The position numbers and the translations under genes are program-made. From the NCBI GenBank assembly GCA_041397365.1, contig JAWKWT010000001.1, positions 1 through 64,000 on the forward strand: a stretch of 64,000 nt of DNA, given 5' to 3'. Positions 46,839 to 56,614 of the stretch are shown here, piece by piece. The stretch's first letter is position 1. Every line of letters begins with the position of its first letter. The notes under the pieces are model-generated. The model was not told the origin of the DNA. It worked only from the letters and a program-made list of their open reading frames with translations, and did no database searches. The stretch is from P52-10 sp041397365. Lineage in GTDB: Bacteria > Pseudomonadota > Alphaproteobacteria > Rhizobiales > Xanthobacteraceae.

Positions 46839-48890
46839 TTATGCGCCGGCGTTCTTGTAGAGGCCGCGCCAGTCAATCGCTTTGGCGCCGAAGTCGAGCC
46901 GACACTTGATCTCGACACCGTCGACATCGAAGCCGTTGCGGGTCTCGATGTAGGCGCCCTGCTGCCCTTCGAGATACGCGTACTCGATCGTGTCGATCTG
47001 GGCGGGGTTTGCCGCGAGATACCAAGCCGTGGCGCTCGCGTTGTCGAGCCGCGGCTCGGAGATCGGCGAGAGCGTGCGGATCGATTGCGGCACCACGTCG
47101 CCGGTCTTTGCCGGCACGAGGTTCTGCGCGATCAGCTGTTCGGCCGCGAGTTCAAGCGCCGCCGGCACGATCAGGAAGGACGGGCGGATGTTGAGCACCG
47201 TCTTCTTGTCGAGGCCGGTCTGCTTGGCCATCGCGGCGCGGCCGTCGCCCACCGTGGTGACACTGAGGGCAGCGCCCGAGGCGGCCAGGTTCTTGTGGGT
47301 CGCGTGGAAGAGCGCGACGCCGTCAGCCATCGCGGCGTTGGCCGTGACGATCGCCCAGACCACGTCGCTTTCGAGCGTGGCAATGGCGGTGCCGTACATC
47401 GCCGGGATGCGGGTGAAGGCATCGAGGTCGTCGTTGATGAGCACCTGCCGCGTGATGCCGACCACGCGACCGTAGGTTTCGATGCGATAGCTTTCCTTCG
47501 ACTCCGCGATCGTTCCGCGCTTGAACTCGCCGCTCTCGTTGACCTTGAGGAGCTGCGGCGCCTCGCCGATCTGCACCCGGTTCATGGCCTTGAAGTCGGT
47601 CGCGAGCACCTGCCGGCAGAAGGCCACAAAGGTGCGCGGATAGGCATCGTAAGCCTGACGCAACGTCTTGTTGGTGACCGCCGAGAGAATCTCCGGAAAG
47701 TCGGAGGTCGAGTGCAGCGCGCGCGTCGCGATCTCGTCGCGCGAGAAGCCCCGGACATTAACGCCGGCATTGGCGAGAAACTCGCGCGCCAGTTCGAGCA
47801 GCGTCATGCCACGGTATTCGCGGGCAGGCTCCGAGAGCTGGAACAGCGTCGGGCTGTAGCGATGCAGGAGGGCATTGGTGACGGCCTCGCGCCGCGTCAC
47901 GCGCTCGTCCCGGCCGCCGAGCGGCACGGAAACATGCGGGAATACCCTCGTCTGGTCCGCGGTCGCGGCGACCTTGTCGAGGATCACGCGCCGTGCCTCG
48001 TCGACCCCGACATTCCGCTTCACCAGGTCATCGGAGAAAGACCGTTCTAGCCCCAAACGTGTCGCGAGATCGTAGATCGTCGAGACCCGGTCGCGCTCGA
48101 TTTCCTGAGCGCGCGCAACCAGCGCTTCCGCCGTCGGAGCGGCAGGCGTCGGCGCCACCGTCTCGGCTGCCACCTGAGCGGGCTTAGACTGACGTGCGTC
48201 GGCCTGTGATCGCTGTTCCAATCCTTCCTCCTTGTGATCGAGGATCCCCGGCAAGGCGAGATCACCGGCCGCGTGGGCGTCGGGCGCCGCCGGCTTGGTC
48301 TGTGCATTTTCCATGATGGTTCTCCTGGGAGTGGTCGCGTCATCCCGGTCGAGGACGCAGGGCATCAGGCAATCAACCGAGCGGAAGCCGGCCGCCGGGT
48401 CGGCCCCGACCGGGACCGCGGAGATTTCGAAGGGAGTCCAATCGACGGCACGCCACAGTTCGGGGCCGTTCGATGGACGCGTGATCTCGTATCGCAGGAC
48501 CTGATAGCCAATCGACACCGCGCGCAGATGGCCGTTGCGGATATCATTCCAGATCGGCGCTACGTCCTCGCGCTCACTGAAGCGCACACGCGCAAGCCCG
48601 CGACCGTTCTCGATGCGCGCCGTGCCCGGCACGACCGAGCCGATGACCGCCTCAAGGGCAAACCGGTCATGGACCTTGAGAAGCGGTGCGCCGGCATTGA
48701 GGCGATCGAGATGGACCTCGGCAGGGTCCATGCTCAGCTCCTCGTCGAACGGCTCACCAAAGAACGGCTGGCGCCGCACGCGCGCGCCGGTCGACCACAC
48801 GACCTCGATTGAGCGCCCCTTCTCGTCGAGCGTCGCCGGCAGAATGTCTGCCGCTCGCGTAAGCGGCGGCAAATCAGCTCTTGTTTTCAT
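46839..48890 (-). CDS. Prohead protease / major capsid protein fusion
   Basis: A 683-aa protein. Residues 1-190 match phage U35-type prohead protease (STGARVRRQPFFGEPFDEEL, LRAVSIGYQVLRYEI, WTPFEISAVPVGADPAAGFR). An Ala/Pro/Gln-rich linker (about 195-270) stands where a scaffold would be. Residues about 290-683 are a major capsid domain. Fusions of this kind are known in alphaproteobacterial prophages. Self-cleavage would free the capsid subunit after assembly. It starts divergently from the GTPase gene, with shared control DNA in between. Confidence 0.9.
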   Translation of the reverse strand: MKTRADLPPLTRAADILPATLDEKGRSIEVVWSTGARVRRQPFFGEPFDEELSMDPAEVHLDRLNAGAPLLKVHDRFALEAVIGSVVPGTARIENGRGLARVRFSEREDVAPIWNDIRNGHLRAVSIGYQVLRYEITRPSNGPELWRAVDWTPFEISAVPVGADPAAGFRSVDCLMPCVLDRDDATTPRRTIMENAQTKPAAPDAHAAGDLALPGILDHKEEGLEQRSQADARQSKPAQVAAETVAPTPAAPTAEALVARAQEIERDRVSTIYDLATRLGLERSFSDDLVKRNVGVDEARRVILDKVAATADQTRVFPHVSVPLGGRDERVTRREAVTNALLHRYSPTLFQLSEPAREYRGMTLLELAREFLANAGVNVRGFSRDEIATRALHSTSDFPEILSAVTNKTLRQAYDAYPRTFVAFCRQVLATDFKAMNRVQIGEAPQLLKVNESGEFKRGTIAESKESYRIETYGRVVGITRQVLINDDLDAFTRIPAMYGTAIATLESDVVWAIVTANAAMADGVALFHATHKNLAASGAALSVTTVGDGRAAMAKQTGLDKKTVLNIRPSFLIVPAALELAAEQLIAQNLVPAKTGDVVPQSIRTLSPISEPRLDNASATAWYLAANPAQIDTIEYAYLEGQQGAYIETRNGFDVDGVEIKCRLDFGAKAIDWRGLYKNAGA

Positions 48891-48922
48891 AGGGTTGTCT
48901 CAGCGTTCGAAGCGGGACCAGA

Positions 48923-49001
48923 CGTTGTTCAGGCGTTGTTCAAAAACGATTGACAGCGGGTATCGGCGCATGTACATGTCCTGAACAACGTCTGAACAAC
49001 G
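48923..49001. promoter_or_regulatory. Promoter bracketed by paired inverted 9-mers
   Basis: CGTTGTTCA occurs at 48923-48931 and 48934-48942, and its complement TGAACAACG at 48982-48990 and 48993-49001. Each pair is spaced 11 bp, one helical turn, and the two pairs face each other. Between them is TTGACA (48950-48955), 17 bp, then TACATG (48973-48978), a plausible sigma-70 promoter firing towards the GTPase gene. The right pair overlaps the expected transcription start and ends in the GGAG ribosome binding site (49001-49004). This looks like an operator array repressing the plus-strand gene and perhaps affecting the divergent capsid gene. Confidence 0.6.
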
Positions 49002-49010
49002 GAGCGCGTC

Positions 49011-51280
49011 ATGGAAAAGCGGCCTGTAGCAGCACTAAGCCGGTCGCAAGGCCGGCACTCGTGGGCGGTAATTTTCCGCCATCCCGTGCGCGTCGATCCA
49101 AATACTGGAAAGGCCGGGCTACGGGTTCGGCAGGGCCTTGGGACAACTGATGAAACCGAGGCTACCGAGCTGCGAGACCAACTCAATCAGCTCCTGGGGA
49201 CGAGGCTTATTGGAATCCGTCCACTCGGCTTGACGCTGAGGCCCGATTTCATCGACGGGTCGTCGAGATCTTCTTTCACGGCATGGAACCAAGCGAAACC
49301 GACTTTGGCCACCTGCGGGAAGAGGTCATTAAGCTCCCGACCTCGATGAACACGGACTACCGGAGCGCTCTGCTCCTTGGGACCACCGGCGCAGGCAAAA
49401 CAACCTTACTGAGGCAGTTGATCGGCACCGATCCCGAAACCGAGAGATTCCCATCCACTTCAACGGCAAAGACTACCGTTCACGAAACTGAAGTGGTTCT
49501 CGATGCGGGACCGTTCAGGGCTGTCGTGACCTTTTTCCCCGTCGATGAGGTTCGCGAACACCTCAACGAATGTATTTCTGAGGCGGTATTGGCAGCGTAT
49601 CGCGGCGAAGACGATGCCGAGGTGCTGCGGAAACTTCTGATGCACGTCAATCAGCGGTTCCGCTTCAACTACATTCTGGGCAACAGGCCTCAGAATTTCA
49701 CAGTGGATGACGAGGAGGAAGATGATGAGGACGCCCCGACATTCATCGAGTCAACTCCATCGGATCAGGCCATCGACTTAACCGCGACCGACACTCTTCT
49801 CTCAAAATGCGTCGAGTTTGTGCGGGCCGTTGCGGCTCAGCATGGTGAGCGGCTAAAAATAGAACTCGGCCCGACCGATGAACAAGATAAGCGCGTCATC
49901 GACGAACTCTTTGAGGAAGAACTCGACCGTCGCCTGCGAGAGGACGAAGAATTCCATCGCATAAGCGACCAGTTGATGGATGAAATCGAACTTCGCTTCT
50001 CCTTACTCGATAAGGTGGGGACTCTACGCAGGAGCAAGCAAGGGTGGCCTGAGTCCTGGTCTTGGCAAACCGAAGACCGGAAAGCATTCATCAAGGCGGT
50101 GACGCGCTTTTCGGGCAACCACGCCTCCCAATTTGGACGTCTGCTGACGCCGTTGGTGAACGGAGTGCGCGTCGCGGGCCCCTTCGGACCGACCTGGAGC
50201 GATGGCCAGCAACCGAAACTGGTATTGCTGGACGGAGAGGGTCTTGGCCATACACCGAAATCGATTGCAGCGATATCGAGCTCACTTACCAAGCGCATCG
50301 AATTCGCCGACGCCGTCGTTCTAGTCGATGACGCCACGGGTCCGATGCAGGCTGCGCCAGTTGCGGCGATGAAAGAACTAATTTCGTCGGGCAGTGCTGC
50401 AAAACTCCTGTTGCTGTTCACCCATTTTGACGAAGTGAAAGGCGATAACTTGCCGACCGCATCCGCCAAGGAACAACACGTCCTAGCTTCAGCTGAAAAC
50501 GTCCTCGCCGCAATCGGCGAAGAGCTCGGGCCATTTGCTGAGCGAGCACTGCGGGCGCGATTGAAAGGTGCCTGCTTCTTTGTGGGCGGGATAGACGAAC
50601 CCCTCAGACCAACCTCGAAGTCTCAGCGGCGAACGATTGACCAACTGAAGGCGCTTCTAAGTGCCATCGATGGTATCGTTGAAAAACCGGCTCCTGTTGA
50701 GTCGAAGCCAGTCTACGATCGAATGAACCTCGTCCTCGCGGTTAAGAATGCTGCGGAAAGCTATCACGATGCATGGTGGCCGCGTCTTGGCTTGTCTTCG
50801 AAACCGGGCATCAGCAAAGAACATTGGAAACGCATTTGGGCACTTAGTCGGCGGTTGGCAACACCAGGCTGGCGCGACGACTATGATAATCTGAGGCCAG
50901 TTGCAGATTTTCGCCAGCAGCTTCAAACGCAACTGTATTTGCTGTTGCAGAATCCTGTCAGATGGGATCCGGTTGAGCCATCTAACGATACCGAGAAGCA
51001 GCACGTCTTTGACTCACTCGCCAAGGCGCTCTCGGTAAAAGTGCAAGATCTCGCTACCAGACGTGTTCGCGGCGAGCGAATGCCTGAATGGCAATCTGCC
51101 TTCAATCAGTCGGGAAGAGGCTCAAGCTATGCACGCGCGTCCATCATCGGCGAGCGAATTCTTGACCGGGCTGCTCCTGTACCAGATGTAATCCCCTCGC
51201 TTGACCGCAACACCTTTCTCTCGGAGGTAGCTGTCGTCGTTGAGAACGTTTGCAAAGACGAGGGTGCGAACCTGATCTAA
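49011..51280 (+). pseudogene. Dynamin/GTPase-like P-loop protein, frameshifted near the N-terminus
   Basis: ATG 49011 with GGAG 6 bp upstream begins MEKRPVAALSRSQGRHSWAV. At the G4 run 49196-49199 one G appears missing; the continuation in the other frame (DEAYWNPSTRLDAEARFHRR) joins the 665-aa frame that opens at 49283. The ~756-aa product has Walker A GTTGAGKTT (about residues 124-132), a Thr-rich switch I-like STSTAKTT, a DxxG-type LLDGEGLGH, and FTHFDEVKGD in the place of NKxD. An acidic patch (DDEEEDDEDA) lies near 210. It sits alone on the plus strand in the head gene block with its own controlled promoter, like a phage-defence or superinfection-exclusion cargo gene. Ligand (GTP or ATP) and role are not proven. 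Confidence 0.65.
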
Positions 51281-51308
51281 ATTCCCTCTGCGGGTCCGCA
51301 TTGCTTCC

Positions 51309-52802
51309 TCACTCGGGATACGGTTTCTCAGCATCCGCCTGCAAAACACCGGTCTTGGTGACCTTGCGGGGGTCCGAGTCGAGCACGAGCCCGAGAGCGT
51401 CGAGCTTGGCGTTCATGGCCGCGATCTCGGCCAGCACCGCGTCCGGGTTATGGCCCTGCCGCGCGATGGCCTGGGCCAGCGTCATCGTGCCCGATCGCAT
51501 CGCCAGCATGTCGGCCATGGCATCTTTCAGCGGATCGACTGCCTCGAAGCGCGGCGGCGACCATGCTACCGCGATCCTTGGCTGTGGGAGACGCCCGGCC
51601 GCCCAGGCTTGCTCGGTGAACCAGTCCCACACCGGCTGGCAGAACATCGGAATGAACAGCTGCCATTGCACGGCATCGATCATGCGGCGGAACTCGACGA
51701 GCCCGGCGCGGATCGACGAATAGTTGACCTGGCTCAGATCCCCAGTGAGCAGTTCGTAGGGCAGCCGGAACCCGGCCGCGACGATATGCAACTGCGCCCG
51801 CAGCCATTCGGACACCGCCGCTGTCGTGGCCGGTTGATTGAACTTGATGTCCTTGCCACCGCGTGCGTAGGCAATAAGCCCGGGCTCGAACTGCTCGACG
51901 CGATTGCCATCGGCATCCACGACCGATGGGGCGATGCCCTGCTCCCCCTCGTCGGCGCCGAGCACGATGCCGACCACGCAAGCCTCGGTCTTCTTGCGAA
52001 CCAGCTCGGCCTGCGTCCAATCGTCGAGGTCGCGCAGTGCCCGCATGACGGGCGTGCCCCACGGCACACCGCGCACTTGCGCACGCTGCTTTTCGTAGAG
52101 ATGGACGACGTCACCGGCAGGTACCGCCGCACTGTCGAGTCTGCGGCGCAACGACACCGCGTGATCGCCGGGATGCTGGGCGAACAGCCAGTAGGCGCGT
52201 CGCCGGCCGATGGCGTCGAACTCGATGCCCTGCAGAATGCGCCCGCCGTTGGCGAGATCGCCGTTGCGCGTGCCGTCCAGAAGATCGGATTCGATGATCT
52301 GCACCTGCAGCGGGACGTCGAGCCCGTCTGTCGCTCGCCGCGGACGACGCCGTAGCAGTACCTCGCCGGCCTCGACCATCTCGCGGCAGGCCAGCGTCTG
52401 CAGGCCGTAGCAATCGAGTTGACCGTCTGCGTCGCACTGGGACGACCAGCTCTCCCACAGCGCATCGGCTTCGCGATCGAGCTTCTCGTTGCCGCTCGCG
52501 GCGCGCGGAATGATTCCGGCGCCGACGATATTGTTGACCAGAACCGACACCGCTTTGGCCGCGTGCGGATTGTTGCGCACCAGGTCGCGCATGCGATCGC
52601 GCAACAGCGCGCCGGCCATCGCGATCTCGGCGTCAGCCGAAGAGTTTGGCGCCCGCCAACCGTCCGTGCGCCGGCCACGAGCCGCGCCGTCATAGCCGCG
52701 CGTCAACACCTCGAAGCTTTGCCGTGCCAGGACACGGCGAACGGCGGCGCGAGGGGCGACGGCGCCGATGGCGCGGTCAAGCCAGGTCGCTTGCGCCATC
52801 AA
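51309..52802 (-). CDS. Phage portal protein, lambda family
   Basis: A 497-aa protein with the lambda-type portal pattern: LVRNNPHAAKAVSVLVNNIV, GAGIIPRA, a YGLQTLACREMVEAGEVLLR segment, GDVVHLYEKQRAQVRGVPWG and the FRLPYELLTGDLSQVNYSSI core. It forms the dodecameric DNA gate at the capsid vertex. It overlaps gpW by 4 bp. Met-Met at the start leaves 52802 or 52799 as possible starts. The downstream protease/capsid gene is separated by the inserted plus-strand GTPase gene. Confidence 0.93.
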   Translation of the reverse strand: MMAQATWLDRAIGAVAPRAAVRRVLARQSFEVLTRGYDGAARGRRTDGWRAPNSSADAEIAMAGALLRDRMRDLVRNNPHAAKAVSVLVNNIVGAGIIPRAASGNEKLDREADALWESWSSQCDADGQLDCYGLQTLACREMVEAGEVLLRRRPRRATDGLDVPLQVQIIESDLLDGTRNGDLANGGRILQGIEFDAIGRRRAYWLFAQHPGDHAVSLRRRLDSAAVPAGDVVHLYEKQRAQVRGVPWGTPVMRALRDLDDWTQAELVRKKTEACVVGIVLGADEGEQGIAPSVVDADGNRVEQFEPGLIAYARGGKDIKFNQPATTAAVSEWLRAQLHIVAAGFRLPYELLTGDLSQVNYSSIRAGLVEFRRMIDAVQWQLFIPMFCQPVWDWFTEQAWAAGRLPQPRIAVAWSPPRFEAVDPLKDAMADMLAMRSGTMTLAQAIARQGHNPDAVLAEIAAMNAKLDALGLVLDSDPRKVTKTGVLQADAEKPYPE

Positions 52803-53017
52803 CGATCGCCGCGGGAAAACCCGGCATAGCCGGCAACCGGCGCTGAAGTCGAAGACGCAGCCGCGATTTCGCGCTCGATGGTCCGAATGCGCTTCAAGAG
52901 ATCGTCGGCCGAGCCGTATTCGACGGTGCGGCCGTCATAGCTCACGCGCAGCGTCCCCGATGCGTAGGCGCGACGGAGTGCGGCCAGCTCGTTATCGGTC
53001 CACATCACCTCAGCCAT
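52799..53017 (-). CDS. gpW-like head-tail joining protein
   Basis: A 72-aa protein: WTDNELAALRRAYASGTLRV then SYDGRTVEYGSADDLLKRIR, the gpW family pattern of two helices around a beta hairpin. It is placed between large terminase and portal as in lambda, overlapping both (13 bp and 4 bp). Its role is joining the packaged head to the tail connector. Confidence 0.88.
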   Translation of the reverse strand: MAEVMWTDNELAALRRAYASGTLRVSYDGRTVEYGSADDLLKRIRTIEREIAAASSTSAPVAGYAGFSRGDR

Positions 53018-55032
53018 CCTTTATCTACGGCGAGCCAATCGGAGCGGCGCCTGCCGGCTACGCTCGGGGCGCGGGCGAGGACGCCCGCGGTCAGGCCTTG
53101 CGCGTCGCTCTGCGCCGAGGTCGCCACACTTTCATCGGGGACCGGCCCGACCTGATCCTCGAGGTCGCGCCATTTCGAATCGGTCCAGCGGTCGGCGCCG
53201 GCGATCCAGGCCGCGCCGCGCGCATAGACGCGACAGTCGAGCGCCTCGTTGCGCTCGCGCAGTTTCTGCCACTCAAGCCGACTGAAGCCGCGTTTAGTCC
53301 TGACAGTGACGAGCTGCTCGGCGGCGAGCTGCTTGACCCACTCCGCCTCGACGCCGCGCGCCAAGTGAACGAAGCCGGGCGGGAAGGTCGCGCCTTCCAC
53401 AAGCTCCTCGTCGGTAGGCCGTTCAAGACGCAGGAACCGATAGGTCTCGCTCTTGAAGGTCGCGACCGCGATTGTCCAAAGCCGGGCGCCGCGCCGGAGC
53501 TTGCGCCCCGCCTCGGTCACATCCACGAAGGTCGGACCGACCACCGGTGCCGCCCGGTTGAAGCCCTCGACACCCTTGACCGGCGCGACCTGCGCGTGCC
53601 CGACCTTGCGCGCCCAGGCGTAAACCGCAGGCGACTCGTAGCCCGTATCGATTGCGAGCTTCGCGAGGCCAAGCCGTGCGCCGTGCGCGTGTGGCCAGGT
53701 GCGATCCAGCAAGCCGCTCAGTTCGTCCCAGCTTTCCGCTCGGTCGGGTCCGCCACCGATGACGAGGTGCTCGACCAGCCAGCTTTCGAGGCCGCGACCC
53801 CAAGCCCAGATGTCGACTTCGATCCGATCCTTCTGAACGTCCGCACCTGCCGTCAGGAACAGACCGCGGGACGGCACCGTGCCGATCTGCCAGGGCTCGC
53901 GACGATCGTAGAGCCGCTGCCAGTCGGGCGCCTCGCCGGTTTCGATCCAGGTCTCGCCGAGGACGCCGTTCTTGAAGCTGCGCTTGGCTTCGTCGGTGGC
54001 CTGCGCTGCCTCCCACATGCGCGCGATGTCGGCCCATGAGAACCAGCCGACCGGCGAGTAAAGCGCCGACAAATGAAAACCGATCGTGCCGGGATCGGCC
54101 GCTTCCGCGGTCGCTTGCCAATCGCCGGCTGCAAGCATCGCGGTCTTGTGATGCTCCTCGATCGCCGTCTCGCAAGCCTCGCACTCGTAATGCACACTCT
54201 CCGGTTTTCCCTTGTCCCACCGCAGCCGCTCAAAGCGCAGCCACTGCAGCACCCCGCAATGCGGACACGGCACGAAGAAGCGGCGCTGATCGGATGCCTC
54301 GTACTCGCGCTCAATCCGCGAGAAGCCGTGGATCGTCGGGGTCGAGGTCAGGAACGTCTTCGCCCGCCAGGAGAATGTTCGCGTGCGTGCCTCGGCGAGC
54401 GCGACGGGATCGCCTTCTTCGTCGGCGGACGGCGGATAGGCATCGACCTCGTCGAGAAACAGGTAGCGCGCCGGCATGGAGCGCAGGCCCACCGCGCTGT
54501 TGGCGCCGGTGATGACCAGCAAGCCCGCCGGAAACTCCTTGGACAGGATCGTGTTGCCGGCATCGCGCGAACGCGCCGGCTTCACCCGCTCGCGCAGAGA
54601 CGGACATTCCTCGACCAGCGGGTCGATGCGTTGCCGGGAGAAGCGCTTGGCGAGCTCGACGGTCGGCTGCACCGCGAGCATCGGCCCCGGCGCATGATGG
54701 ATGACGTAGCCGATCCAGTTGTTGCCGGATTCGGTCGCGCCGACCTGTGCGGCCTTCATGAACACCACGCGGCGCGCCGGATGGGCCGGCGAGAGCGCAT
54801 CCATGATGGCGCGCATGTAGGGCGTGCGATCGGTCCGATAACGCCCGGGCTCGGCGGAAGCCCGCGGACTCAAGACCCGATGTCGATCCGCCCATTCCGA
54901 AACCGTCAGCGCCGGATCGGGCGTTAGTCCGTCGCGCCATGCCTGCCGAAGCTCGTCGGCGCCGTCGAAGCCGAAGCCGTCATCGGAACTCGGGCCGGAT
55001 GGCGGCGAGTTCGGCAAGGTGGCCGCGGACAT
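53005..55032 (-). CDS. Terminase large subunit, GpA family
   Basis: A 675-aa packaging motor and nuclease. Features include a Walker A-like KAAQVGATES (about residues 93-102), Walker B YLFLDEVDAYPPS (about 186-198), a motif III-like FLTSTPT, a zinc-binding pair CPHCG and CEACE (about 255 and 285), and a C-terminal nuclease region with AIDTGYESPAVYAW. It cuts the concatemer and pumps DNA into the prohead. Its start lies inside the end of the small subunit gene (53-bp overlap). The length is typical of GpA. Confidence 0.94.
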   Translation of the reverse strand: MSAATLPNSPPSGPSSDDGFGFDGADELRQAWRDGLTPDPALTVSEWADRHRVLSPRASAEPGRYRTDRTPYMRAIMDALSPAHPARRVVFMKAAQVGATESGNNWIGYVIHHAPGPMLAVQPTVELAKRFSRQRIDPLVEECPSLRERVKPARSRDAGNTILSKEFPAGLLVITGANSAVGLRSMPARYLFLDEVDAYPPSADEEGDPVALAEARTRTFSWRAKTFLTSTPTIHGFSRIEREYEASDQRRFFVPCPHCGVLQWLRFERLRWDKGKPESVHYECEACETAIEEHHKTAMLAAGDWQATAEAADPGTIGFHLSALYSPVGWFSWADIARMWEAAQATDEAKRSFKNGVLGETWIETGEAPDWQRLYDRREPWQIGTVPSRGLFLTAGADVQKDRIEVDIWAWGRGLESWLVEHLVIGGGPDRAESWDELSGLLDRTWPHAHGARLGLAKLAIDTGYESPAVYAWARKVGHAQVAPVKGVEGFNRAAPVVGPTFVDVTEAGRKLRRGARLWTIAVATFKSETYRFLRLERPTDEELVEGATFPPGFVHLARGVEAEWVKQLAAEQLVTVRTKRGFSRLEWQKLRERNEALDCRVYARGAAWIAGADRWTDSKWRDLEDQVGPVPDESVATSAQSDAQGLTAGVLARAPSVAGRRRSDWLAVDKGWLR

Positions 55033-55579
55033 GCGTCTCCAGAAGCTTTTGCATGCGATGCGCTCCGATCTCGACCGGCTGGCCGATCATGTCGCCGCAC
55101 GAAGCCGACAGCTCGGATGCCATCAATGCTGCGATCCGCGCCGGCCAGTTCGCCCAGGCATCGCGCTCCTCGCGCGCCAGCCGAAACACCAACGCGGTCG
55201 CGCGCGCCCGATCAACGAGCTCGCCGCGGCGCTCCTGCAGCTTGAGCCGCGCAAGATGCGCCTTCGCGATCTCGTGCGCGGTGCGCGCCTGCACGAAGGT
55301 GACATTGCCGCCCGCCGGCAGCCCCTGCTCCTTGAGCGTCTCGCGCACGGAGCCGACCGCCGCTTCCGCAACCGGCTTGAGCTTCGCGGCGTCGGCCTTG
55401 GGCTTCGCTTTCGATTTCGCACGAGCCGGATCGGTCGAACGCTCCCATGATGCGTCGGCCTTCGCCGGATCGATGGTGCCATCCGGCTCCTGCGGCACAC
55501 GGCCCTGTTTGATCGCGCGCAGCACGGCAACATGGCTGACGCCTCGCTGGCGGGCATAAGCGCGAATGGACAGTCCCAT
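54980..55579 (-). CDS. Terminase small subunit-like DNA-binding protein
   Basis: ATG 55579 (MGLSIRAYARQRGVSHVAVL) gives a 199-aa protein; a start at 55609 is possible but adds no family sequence. The N-terminus is a helix-turn-helix of the Nu1/'elements of external origin' type. It is followed by a Lys/Ala-rich linker and a helical C-terminal oligomerisation region (GNVTFVQARTAHEIAKAHLA). Directly upstream of, and overlapping, the large subunit. It recognises the packaging site. Confidence 0.8.
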   Translation of the reverse strand: MGLSIRAYARQRGVSHVAVLRAIKQGRVPQEPDGTIDPAKADASWERSTDPARAKSKAKPKADAAKLKPVAEAAVGSVRETLKEQGLPAGGNVTFVQARTAHEIAKAHLARLKLQERRGELVDRARATALVFRLAREERDAWANWPARIAALMASELSASCGDMIGQPVEIGAHRMQKLLETHVRGHLAELAAIRPEFR

Positions 55580-55685
55580 GGCGAAGCCCAGGCCCCCGAA
55601 AGCAATCAAATGATCCGATTATCCGCTTGGCTCAGGGCCAAAGCAGCGCATCCATGGGCGGCATCGAATTTTCGGGGACGCCACC

Positions 55686-55931
55686 ATGGACGATTGGACC
55701 GGACTCAAACCTGCCGAGATTCGCGCTCGTGTTGCAGCGGCGCGCGAACCGGCGCTCCGAAAGTTTCTCGCCAACTGCGGCGCCTCGGTGCTTCCCGGCG
55801 AAACGCTCGAACAAGCCGTCAGGCGCGTGCAACTGGCCATCTTTGGCGCGATCCGGCAGGCCGCCCAGACCGCCCGACCGGGCGAAATCTTCCAGCAATC
55901 CATGGATCGCGTGCTGTCGCGCAAGCGCTGA
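55686..55931 (+). CDS. Hypothetical helical protein, 81 aa
   Basis: Start MDDWTGLKPAEIRARVAAAR on the plus strand, opposite to the terminase genes, with no recognised domain. The codon bias is good. A strong hairpin follows it (55956-55977). It forms a short plus-strand pair with the DUF3489 gene downstream. Confidence 0.6.
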   Translation: MDDWTGLKPAEIRARVAAAREPALRKFLANCGASVLPGETLEQAVRRVQLAIFGAIRQAAQTARPGEIFQQSMDRVLSRKR

Positions 55932-55955
55932 TCGGATTCCGCAACCCTACAGGTC

Positions 55956-55977
55956 AGCCCCGCTCCGATGCGGGGCT
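55956..55977 (+). terminator. Hairpin after the 81-aa gene
   Basis: AGCCCCGC (55956-55963) pairs with GCGGGGCT (55970-55977) over a 6-nt loop, 25 bp past the stop. The stem is strong, but there is no T run. It likely terminates the short transcript or shapes the leader of the next gene. Confidence 0.45.
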
Positions 55978-55992
55978 CGGGGTCGTAGAAGG

Positions 55993-56009
55993 GCCGCGAT
56001 GATCGCGGC
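55993..56009. promoter_or_regulatory. Perfect palindrome before the DUF3489 gene
   Basis: GCCGCGAT-G-ATCGCGGC is an 8+8 bp inverted repeat 22 bp before the DUF3489 start codon, just ahead of its AGGAG ribosome binding site. It could be an operator or a second hairpin controlling translation. Confidence 0.35.
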
Positions 56010-56031
56010 TCGACTGCACGAGGAGCCCATC

Positions 56032-56586
56032 ATGGCGCTTTCCGATACCCAACTCGTCGTTCTTTCCGCCGCTTGCCAACGTCCGGATCGATCGGTCTAT
56101 CCGCTCACGACGAAGCTTCCCGGCGGCGCGGCCGCGAAGGTTCTCGGCAGCCTGCTCAAGCAGAACCTCATCAAGGAGGTGCAGGCCAAGCGCGAGGACA
56201 CCGTCTGGCGCGAGGACAAGAAGCGCGGACGCCTGACCCTGCGCGTAACGCCCGCCGCCCTCAAGGCGCTCGGCATCGACGAGACCCCCGCCGAGGGCGA
56301 GGCCGAGACTGCGGCGGGCACCGACGCCAAGCCCGCCCGGTCCGGCAAGCCCGGGAAGAGCAAACCGAAAGCTCGTGGCACGCGCGCCGACAGCAAACAA
56401 GCCAAGCTGATCGAAATGCTCAAGACCGCCAAGGGCGCGACCATCGACGAGATCGTCAAGGCGCTCGATTGGCAACCTCACACTGTGCGGGGCGCGATTG
56501 CTGGCGCGCTTAAGAAGAAGCTCGGCCTCAATGTCACCTCGGAGAAAGTCGAGGGGCGCGGGCGAGTCTACCGCATCCCTGGCTGA
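56032..56586 (+). CDS. DUF3489 domain-containing protein
   Basis: ATG 56032 (MALSDTQLVVLSAACQRPDR) with AGGAG upstream; in-frame codons further 5' lack coding character. The N-terminal half is a winged-helix-like unit (VLGSLLKQNLIKEVQAKRED). A Lys/Pro/Ala-rich linker follows. The C-terminal DUF3489 domain (about 130-184) reads KQAKLIEMLKTAKGATIDEI, then HTVRGAIAGALKKKLGL. It is probably DNA-binding. Common in alphaproteobacterial prophages and islands; function unknown. Confidence 0.88.
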   Translation: MALSDTQLVVLSAACQRPDRSVYPLTTKLPGGAAAKVLGSLLKQNLIKEVQAKREDTVWREDKKRGRLTLRVTPAALKALGIDETPAEGEAETAAGTDAKPARSGKPGKSKPKARGTRADSKQAKLIEMLKTAKGATIDEIVKALDWQPHTVRGAIAGALKKKLGLNVTSEKVEGRGRVYRIPG

Positions 56587-56614
56587 GCCAGATGTTGGAC
56601 AGCGCCGCCGGGTT

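Noticed and set aside
46833..48050. 405-codon plus-strand open frame
   Set aside because: Antisense of the protease/capsid gene; arginine-rich artefact.
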